Shown here piece after piece: positions 6,176 through 10,098 of a stretch of DNA of 10,098 nt. How positions within the stretch are numbered: position 1 is the first letter of the stretch; each line of letters begins with the position of its first letter. The DNA is taken from positions 1 to 10,098 of the forward strand of contig JALTCK010000151.1 in assembly GCA_027074805.1 (NCBI GenBank), written 5' to 3'. The DNA comes from Thermococcus sp. Its GTDB lineage: Archaea > Methanobacteriota_B > Thermococci > Thermococcales > Thermococcaceae. The notes below the pieces were generated by a model. That model ran no database searches and was not told where the DNA came from. It saw only the letters and a list, made by a program, of their open reading frames with translations. A program made the translations under genes and the position numbers.

Positions 6176-7341
6176 CACGGATTCGTGGGCAAGCCGTAGG
6201 TAACATTTCCACTGGTTAGGTCTATCTTTCCAAAGCCGCCGAACCCCTTGGAAAGTTCGCCGTAAACGGGCTTTCCTACGAGGAAGGTGAATATTTCATT
6301 GGCTTTCTTAACGGGGTCTATGTCTTTGAATTTATCCGGGTAGATAACCTTTCCGATGTAGTAGGCATCGGCAATCGCTATCCCGATGTTGGTGTTGTAG
6401 AAATTGTAGGGCAGGACGCCGTAAACGTGGTTCTCCTTGACCGCTTTTAGCGAGTTGTAGAAGTCGGGGTTGTTCCGGTAGTCGTCGAGTACTATCTTGA
6501 GGCCGCCTTCGTCAATGAAGATGTAGTCCGGGTTCTCCTTCAGCAGGAACTCCTTGTCCACCTGGATCCAGCCGTTCTCGCTCTTCAGCTTCGAGGCGAT
6601 GTTTTTCAACCCTAAAACAGTGAAGGGCGCGTAGTCGGTGTAAGTGCTTGTTATTCCGTGGGCACCTTTGTAGCCAATTCCTCCGACGTAGACGGTCGGG
6701 CTTTTGACTCCCTTCGTCAGGTTTTCCAGGTAGCTCTGCTGCCCCTCAATGAACTTTATGACTTCCTTAGCCCTTTTCTCCTTCCCTAGTATCTTTCCGG
6801 CCAGGAGTAGTGAGTTAAAGAACTCTCTGTCGGTGAAGTTCTCCAGAGTTCCGTAACTTAGAACGACTACCGGGATTCCGGTCTTCTCCTGGACTTCATT
6901 GGCCGTCTGCTTGCTTACGAAGACCATGAAGATGACCTGTGGGTGAACCTTGATGAGGGCCTCGAAGTCTGGGAGCTTTCCGGGACCGCCGGCCCCGATT
7001 ACGGGCAGTTTTAGAAGCTCAGGATGGGCCAGTATGTAGGGCCTTCCATAGGGGAAGCGCTTCTCAAACTCCTCTATTCCTACCACCTTATCGGTTGCGT
7101 TGAGATAGACGAGTATTCTAAGTGCTCCCGGTCCAACGGCAACGACTCGGCTCACGTTGGCCGGCACCTTTACGGTTCTTCCGAGGGCGTCGGTTATTTG
7201 AACGTAGGATGCCTGCGATGTTGTCACACTTGGGGATACATCTGTTGTGCTGGAAGGAGTACTGGAAATGGTGTTTGAGCCCATGCAACCACTAACTGCA
7301 ACCACCATCATCAGAAGGAGAATTGCAAGGAACCTCTTCAC
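6175..7341 (-). CDS. ABC transporter substrate-binding lipoprotein, FecB/BtuF (TroA-like) type
   Basis: This is the extracytoplasmic receptor of the importer. The 388-residue product has a lipoprotein signal with lipobox VSGC (Cys19) and a Ser/Thr-rich tether at about 20-46. A class III binding-protein domain begins at ITDALGRTVKVPANVSRVVAVGP, the typical first strand of the periplasmic_binding_2 family. The long middle helix (REFFNSLLLAGKILGKEKRAKEVIKFIE) and the second lobe (PDYIFIDEG, HVYGVLPYNFYNT) fit the fold. The start is GTG 7341 with GGGGCGG upstream. Relatives bind iron chelates, haem, cobalamin, or nickel complexes; in Helicobacter a CeuE-type protein of this class has been reported for nickel. 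Nickel or cobalt is inferred from nikR 143 bases upstream and the operator-like repeat over its TATA box. Confidence 0.92.
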   Translation of the reverse strand: MKRFLAILLLMMVVAVSGCMGSNTISSTPSSTTDVSPSVTTSQASYVQITDALGRTVKVPANVSRVVAVGPGALRILVYLNATDKVVGIEEFEKRFPYGRPYILAHPELLKLPVIGAGGPGKLPDFEALIKVHPQVIFMVFVSKQTANEVQEKTGIPVVVLSYGTLENFTDREFFNSLLLAGKILGKEKRAKEVIKFIEGQQSYLENLTKGVKSPTVYVGGIGYKGAHGITSTYTDYAPFTVLGLKNIASKLKSENGWIQVDKEFLLKENPDYIFIDEGGLKIVLDDYRNNPDFYNSLKAVKENHVYGVLPYNFYNTNIGIAIADAYYIGKVIYPDKFKDIDPVKKANEIFTFLVGKPVYGELSKGFGGFGKIDLTSGNVTYGLPTNP

Positions 7342-7359
7342 CTTAACCGCCCCCTATTT

Positions 7360-7411
7360 TTGCAAGTTCTTCATCTGTACTACAAATATAAGAAAAAGTA
7401 GCACACTTTTT
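7360..7411 (-). promoter_or_regulatory. Importer promoter with candidate NikR operator across the TATA box
   Basis: The minus-strand TATA box CTTATATTT (plus 7384-7392) predicts a start near 7360, about 20 bases before the GTG. It is embedded in an inverted repeat, GTACTAC (7377-7383), 14 bases, GTAGCAC (7398-7404); one base wider the arms are TGTACTAC and GTAGCACA, matching at seven of eight pairs. This resembles the GTGTTAC-N13/14-GTAACAC operator proposed for NikR in deltaproteobacteria (5/7 and 6/7 per arm). A second perfect repeat, AAAAAGT-N5-ACTTTTT at 7393-7411, overlaps it. NikR binding here would hide the TATA box. Confidence 0.6.
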
Positions 7412-7449
7412 AATCTTTTCCAAAAGGGAGTGTCATGCCCCTTAACTTC

Positions 7450-7480
7450 AAAGGAAAAGAGCGGTTTATTTAGAGAAAAT
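7450..7480 (-). terminator. T-rich region after nikR
   Basis: Downstream of the nikR stop the minus strand has ATTTTCTC and CTCTTTTCCTTT tracts (plus 7473-7480 and about 7449-7460) without a strong hairpin. They could end the nikR transcript before the importer promoter. Confidence 0.35.
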
Positions 7481-7484
7481 TAGG

Positions 7485-7901
7485 TCAAACCAGCTCCTTC
7501 CCGGCTCCGGTCATAACGAGTTTGCCGTGCTTCACTCCTTTGAGGCTTAGAAGCCTGTCCGCTATTTCCTTTATCCTGCTCGCCTTGCCCTTGACTATAA
7601 CCACCTCAAGACAGTTATGTTCGTCCATGTGGACGTGGATGCTGGAGATAATCTCCTCAAGGTAGTCGTGCTGCAAATCGAGGAGTTCTTTCACGACGTC
7701 GGCCTCGTCGTGGTTGTAGAGCATCGTGATAGTTCCAGCAACCTCCTCGTTCCCGACTTCCCACTCATGTCTGATGATGAAGTCGCGCATCATATCGCGT
7801 ATGGCCTCGCTTCTGTTGACGTAACCCTTTTCATCTATGATCTCGTCAAACCTATCTAAGAGCTCCTTTGGAACCGAAACACCGAACCTAACGATGCCCA
7901 T
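7485..7901 (-). CDS. nikR: Nickel-responsive transcriptional regulator NikR
   Basis: NikR is a tetrameric cytoplasmic repressor that binds DNA when loaded with nickel and shuts off nickel uptake. The 138-residue product has the ribbon-helix-helix DNA-binding domain at 1-45 (strand IVRFGVSVP, then YVNRSEAIRDMMRDFI) and an ACT-like nickel-binding domain from about 54. The four high-affinity nickel ligands of the family align as H78, H89, H91 and C97 (LQHDY, IHVHMDEHNCLE). Length matches the family. ATG 7901 follows GAGGGTGAT. The gene diverges from hypA over a 74-base region and lies upstream of the importer operon on the same strand, with a separate importer promoter between them. Control of both the importer and possibly hypAB and itself is inferred from nearby inverted repeats. 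Confidence 0.95.
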   Translation of the reverse strand: MGIVRFGVSVPKELLDRFDEIIDEKGYVNRSEAIRDMMRDFIIRHEWEVGNEEVAGTITMLYNHDEADVVKELLDLQHDYLEEIISSIHVHMDEHNCLEVVIVKGKASRIKEIADRLLSLKGVKHGKLVMTGAGKELV

Positions 7902-7975
7902 ATTATCACCCTCACCCTAGGGTTTGGAACTTCACCCTTTTTAAGGTAACACCTCAATGCTATTTAGGTGATACC
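7902..7975. promoter_or_regulatory. nikR-hypA divergent promoter region with inverted repeat
   Basis: The 74 bases hold both promoters. CCTTTTTAAGG at 7936-7946 reads as a BRE/TATA-like element on both strands, predicting starts near 7966 for hypA (very short leader) and 7915 for nikR. An inverted repeat, GGTAACACCT (7945-7954), 11 bases, AGGTGATACC (7966-7975), matches at nine of ten pairs and fills the space between the TATA box and the hypA ATG. The left arm contains GTAACAC, identical to a half-site proposed for NikR elsewhere. The right arm doubles as the hypA ribosome-binding site (AGGTGAT). Confidence 0.6.
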
Positions 7976-8395
7976 ATGCACGAGTGGGCGTTGGCTGATG
8001 CGATAGTTAGAACGGTCCTAGACTATGCACAGAGGGAGGGAGCAGAGCGCGTCAAAGCGGTTAAAGTGGTTTTGGGAGAGCTTCAGGACGTCGCGGAGGA
8101 CATAGTGAAGTTCGCGATGGAGCAGATGTTCGCGGGAACGATAGCGGAAGGAGCGGAGATAATCTTCGAAGAGGAGGAAGCAGTTTTTAAGTGCCGGAAC
8201 TGTGGACATGAGTGGAAGCTCAAGGAGGTCAAAGATAAGTTCGACGAGCGCATAAAGGAGGACATCCACTTCATCCCCGAGGTGGTGCATGCTTTCCTCG
8301 CCTGTCCAAAGTGCGGGAGCCACGACTTTGAAGTGGTTCAGGGCAGGGGTGTTTACGTGGCCGGGATAATGATTGAGAAGGAGGGAGAGGCATGA
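7976..8395 (+). CDS. hypA: Hydrogenase maturation nickel metallochaperone HypA
   Basis: HypA carries nickel to the [NiFe]-hydrogenase large subunit together with HypB, in the cytoplasm. The 139-residue product begins MHEW, with the conserved His2 that binds nickel through the N-terminus. It has the structural zinc site C73-x2-C76 and C110-x2-C113 (KCRNCGHEW and ACPKCGSHDFE). The insert between the zinc knuckles (VKDKFDERIKEDIHFIPE) is typical of Thermococcales HypA. Its H98 is, as I recall, the residue that joins nickel binding in the T. kodakarensis HypA-HypB complex. ATG 7976 is fixed by the MHE motif and by AGGTGAT just upstream. The stop overlaps the hypB start by four bases (ATGA), so the two partner proteins are made together. 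Confidence 0.96.
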   Translation: MHEWALADAIVRTVLDYAQREGAERVKAVKVVLGELQDVAEDIVKFAMEQMFAGTIAEGAEIIFEEEEAVFKCRNCGHEWKLKEVKDKFDERIKEDIHFIPEVVHAFLACPKCGSHDFEVVQGRGVYVAGIMIEKEGEA

Positions 8396-9126
8396 TTGCC
8401 GGAATAGACCCACGCGAGATAGCGATAAACGCGAGGCTTGAGAACGTTAAGAGAGTCATTCCCGTCGTCAGCGGGAAGGGGGGAGTTGGAAAGTCTCTCG
8501 TCTCGACGATGCTCGCGCTCGCCTTGGCCGAGAAAGGCTACAAGGTCGGATTGCTAGACCTCGACTTCCACGGCGCGAGTGACCACGTGATTCTCGGCTT
8601 CGAGCCGAAGGAGTTCCCGGAGGAGGACAAAGGCGTCGTTCCCCACACCGTTCACGGAATCAAGTTCATGACGATAGCCTACTACACGGAGGACAAGCCG
8701 ACGCCGCTCCGCGGGAAGGAGGTGAGTGATGCTTTAATTGAACTGCTCACCATAACCCGCTGGGATGAGCTAGACTACCTCGTGGTAGACATGCCGCCCG
8801 GCCTCGGCGACCAGCTCTTAGATGTGCTCCGCTTCCTCAAGCGCGGTGAGTTCCTCGTCGTTGCGACGCCCTCAAAGCTCGCCCTCAACGTGGTCAGAAA
8901 GCTCGTCCAGCTCCTCCTTGAAGAGAGGCACAGGGTCCTCGGAATCGTGGAAAATATGAAGCTCGACGATGAGAAGGACGTTGAAGCTTTGGCCAAAGAG
9001 TTCGGAATTCAGTACTTGGAAGGAATACCTTTTTACCCGGACCTCGATGCGAAGATCGGAAACGTCCACGAGCTTATGAAGACGGAGTTCGCCGGGAAGA
9101 TAAGGGAGATAGCCGGGAAGCTTTGA
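8392..9126 (+). CDS. hypB: ATPase-type HypB (Mrp/MinD family) hydrogenase nickel-insertion protein
   Basis: In Thermococcales the usual GTPase HypB is replaced by this unrelated-looking Mrp/MinD family ATPase, shown in T. kodakarensis to form a complex with HypA in which ATP binding raises nickel affinity. The 244-residue product has the deviant Walker A GKGGVGKS at 28-35, the DLDFHGAS motif at 56-63, and DMPPGLGDQ as the switch/Walker B region. It lacks the CPxC cysteines of true Mrp proteins, so it should not carry an Fe-S cluster, and it lacks the NKxD guanine motif of bacterial HypB. ATG 8392 overlaps the hypA stop and has GGAGGGAG inside hypA. Annotation pipelines may label it Mrp, MinD or ParA; the hypA overlap decides for HypB. 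Confidence 0.94.
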   Translation: MIAGIDPREIAINARLENVKRVIPVVSGKGGVGKSLVSTMLALALAEKGYKVGLLDLDFHGASDHVILGFEPKEFPEEDKGVVPHTVHGIKFMTIAYYTEDKPTPLRGKEVSDALIELLTITRWDELDYLVVDMPPGLGDQLLDVLRFLKRGEFLVVATPSKLALNVVRKLVQLLLEERHRVLGIVENMKLDDEKDVEALAKEFGIQYLEGIPFYPDLDAKIGNVHELMKTEFAGKIREIAGKL

Positions 9127-9174
9127 TTTTTGTTCTTTTTAAACATGACACACTAACATGAGACTGGGGGAGAG
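9127..9174 (+). promoter_or_regulatory. hypAB T-rich end and hycI promoter
   Basis: TTTTTGTTCTTTTT at 9127-9140 can end hypAB transcripts. Its end merges with a TATA box, TTTTTAAA at 9136-9143, predicting a start near 9163-9166, directly before GGGGGAGAG at 9166-9174. The predicted start lies after ATG 9158 and before ATG 9182, supporting the shorter hycI. A short CATG-N9-CATG repeat (9144-9160) lies between TATA box and start. Confidence 0.5.
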
Positions 9175-9181
9175 TCCCAAA

Positions 9182-9664
9182 ATGAACGCCCTCGAAGAAA
9201 TCTTCCAAGGAAAAAAGCGGATCGTGATCTGCGGCATCGGGAACGACATTAGAGGAGACGACGCCTTCGGCGTGCTTGTGGCGGAAAAGCTGAAGGAACT
9301 CCTGGACAATCCGGACGTCCTCGTGATAAACTGCGGGGAGGTTCCCGAGAACTACACGGGAAAGATACGGAATTTTAAGCCGGATTTGGTTGTCTTCGTG
9401 GATGCGGTTGATTTCAAGGGAGAAGTTGGTGAGTACATAATAGCCGACCCAGAAGGGACGATAGGCGAGGCAGTCTCAACCCACGGCCTTCCGCTGAAGT
9501 TCGTGACTGGCTTTATGAAAAAGCTCATTAAAGCGGACTTCGTCCTGATTGGATGTCAACCAGGCTCCACCGGCCTCTTCGAGGGGCCGAGCGAGCTGAT
9601 AAGGGAACGCGCGGAAAGGCTCGCAAAACTTTTGGCGAGGATTTTGAACGGTGGGGGGGAATGA
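9182..9664 (+). CDS. hycI: Hydrogenase maturation endopeptidase HycI
   Basis: HycI-type peptidases cut the C-terminal extension from the [NiFe]-hydrogenase large subunit once nickel is inserted, the last maturation step. With ATG 9182 the product has 160 residues. It shows the family signature GIGNDIRGDDAFG near 18-30 and the three residues that recognise nickel in this family, here D27 (second Asp of GDD), D74 (VFVDAVD) and H101 (STHGLPL). ATG 9182 is preferred because GGGGGAGAG lies seven bases upstream; ATG 9158 would add eight residues and has no such site. The gene follows hypB after 55 bases with its own probable promoter, and its stop overlaps the next gene as ATGA. Its hydrogenase substrate is not encoded in the window. 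Confidence 0.93.
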   Translation: MNALEEIFQGKKRIVICGIGNDIRGDDAFGVLVAEKLKELLDNPDVLVINCGEVPENYTGKIRNFKPDLVVFVDAVDFKGEVGEYIIADPEGTIGEAVSTHGLPLKFVTGFMKKLIKADFVLIGCQPGSTGLFEGPSELIRERAERLAKLLARILNGGGE

Positions 9665-9891
9665 TTGACTACGTCTGGCTGATTGGAGGCCTTCTGGGCA
9701 TTATCTCATTCTTCTTGGACTTAAAAACCGAGGAGAACAAATGGGAGACGCTGAAGGACCTCTTCCTCGGTGCAGGCTTCCTGCTGTGGTACTTTGGGAA
9801 AGACATCCTCGGGTCGCTCTTTCTCATAGCGTCGGTGGTCGTTTATCTGCCCGAGTTCAGGAAGAAGTGGGTCAGATGGAGGTACGGGTAA
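9661..9891 (+). CDS. Small hydrophobic membrane protein (76 aa), function unknown
   Basis: I recognise no family. The 76-residue product begins MIDYVWLIGGLLGIISFFLDL and has two or three membrane segments (about 5-20, 33-46 and 49-66). They are separated by a charged loop (KTEENKWETLKD) and followed by a basic, aromatic C-terminal tail (PEFRKKWVRWRYG) likely to face the cytoplasm. ATG 9661 overlaps the hycI stop by four bases (ATGA), with GGTGGGGGG just upstream as ribosome-binding site, so it should be translated along with hycI. An in-frame ATG at 9553 would run across the hycI reading frame and is not credible. The coupling suggests, without proving, a link to a membrane-bound hydrogenase or its maturation; it may also be a mere passenger. 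Confidence 0.8.
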   Translation: MIDYVWLIGGLLGIISFFLDLKTEENKWETLKDLFLGAGFLLWYFGKDILGSLFLIASVVVYLPEFRKKWVRWRYG

Positions 9892-9934
9892 GAAAAGCAC
9901 GTAACATCAAGAACAAAACTCCGAGTGATCGGTT

Positions 9935-10098
9935 ATGATGAGCGTAGCAATTAGAGTTCCTGAGGGTGTTGATATAGAATTCGCGAAGAGGCTTGCAAAG
10001 CTGGTGGAGAAAAGGTTAGCCGAGCTGACGGAACTTAATAGCCTCCTGATGAACTCGGAACTAACCGACGAAGACATCGAGAAAATAAGCGAGGAAAT
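9935..10098 (+). CDS. VapB-like antitoxin candidate, truncated by the window end
   Basis: An open frame runs from ATG 9935 to the window edge without a stop (54 complete codons). It begins MMSVAIRVPEGVDIEFAKRL and continues with a charged helical stretch (KLVEKRLAELTELNSLL) and an acidic segment (SELTDEDIEKISEE). Short archaeal proteins of this form often precede PIN-domain VapC toxins and act as their antitoxins, but this is from general resemblance, and the expected partner lies outside the window. The double ATG (9935 or 9938) follows GAGTGATC at 9923-9930. The 43 bases before it contain no clear TATA box, so it may be read through from hycI or have a weak promoter. Confidence 0.6.
   Translation, partial: MMSVAIRVPEGVDIEFAKRLAKLVEKRLAELTELNSLLMNSELTDEDIEKISEE

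Noticed and set aside
7415..7459. CTTTTCC and GGAAAAG inverted repeat between nikR and the importer
   Set aside because: The arms are 31 bases apart and A/T-rich; likely chance in a low-complexity spacer, though it might weakly fold in the nikR tail.
8018..8413. 131-codon minus-strand frame opposite hypA
   Set aside because: Antisense shadow of a gene fixed by its MHE start and zinc motifs.
9553..9660. N-terminal extension of the small membrane protein to ATG 9553
   Set aside because: The extra 36 residues overlap the hycI frame and are arginine-rich shadow sequence; ATG 9661 with its ATGA overlap and ribosome-binding site is the natural start.
9895..9910. GTAACAT upstream of the antitoxin-like gene as a NikR half-site
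   Set aside because: No matching second half at 13-16 bases on either side and no nickel-related gene downstream.

Overview
The window looks like chromosomal DNA of a hyperthermophilic archaeon of the order Thermococcales, most likely Thermococcus. The evidence is an archaeal transcription factor TFE-alpha gene followed by a DUF2110 gene, GGAGGTGA-type ribosome-binding sites, A/T-rich TATA boxes about 25-30 bases before the likely transcript starts, densely packed genes with ATGA overlaps, and a HypB of the Mrp/MinD ATPase type known from Thermococcus kodakarensis. This assignment rests on recognising protein families, not on a database search.

Left part (1-1996, plus strand). The first ~190 bases hold no convincing gene, only a short minus-strand open stretch that may be a remnant. 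Then come a small unrecognised protein (95-100 residues), tfe with two TATA-like boxes in front of it, and a DUF2110 protein that ends 14 bases inside the convergent membrane-protein gene.

Middle (1983-7341, minus strand). Read in the direction of transcription, there is a three-gene ABC importer of the FecBCD/BtuFCD class (lipoprotein binding protein, permease, ATPase) joined by short overlaps. It is followed by a separately promoted Mrp/NBP35-type iron-sulfur carrier, then a 453-residue polytopic membrane protein of unknown function with an N-terminal exported domain.

Right part (7485-9891). This is a nickel and [NiFe]-hydrogenase maturation block. nikR (minus strand) and hypA-hypB (plus strand) diverge from a 74-base shared promoter region. 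They are followed by hycI, the hydrogenase maturation endopeptidase, and a 76-residue membrane protein whose start overlaps the hycI stop. A truncated gene at the right edge resembles VapB-type antitoxins.

How they fit together. NikR senses nickel. An inverted repeat GTACTAC-N14-GTAGCAC straddles the TATA box of the ABC importer and resembles described NikR operators, so the importer is best read as a nickel (or cobalt) uptake system repressed by NikR. HypA and the ATPase-type HypB then deliver nickel to the hydrogenase large subunit, and HycI removes its C-terminal tail once the metal is in place. Uptake, sensing, insertion and proteolytic maturation therefore sit within about 5 kb. No hydrogenase structural gene is in the window. 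Apart from the leading ~259 bases, no stretch above 150 bases lacks a gene. I saw no tRNA, rRNA, CRISPR array or insertion sequence.
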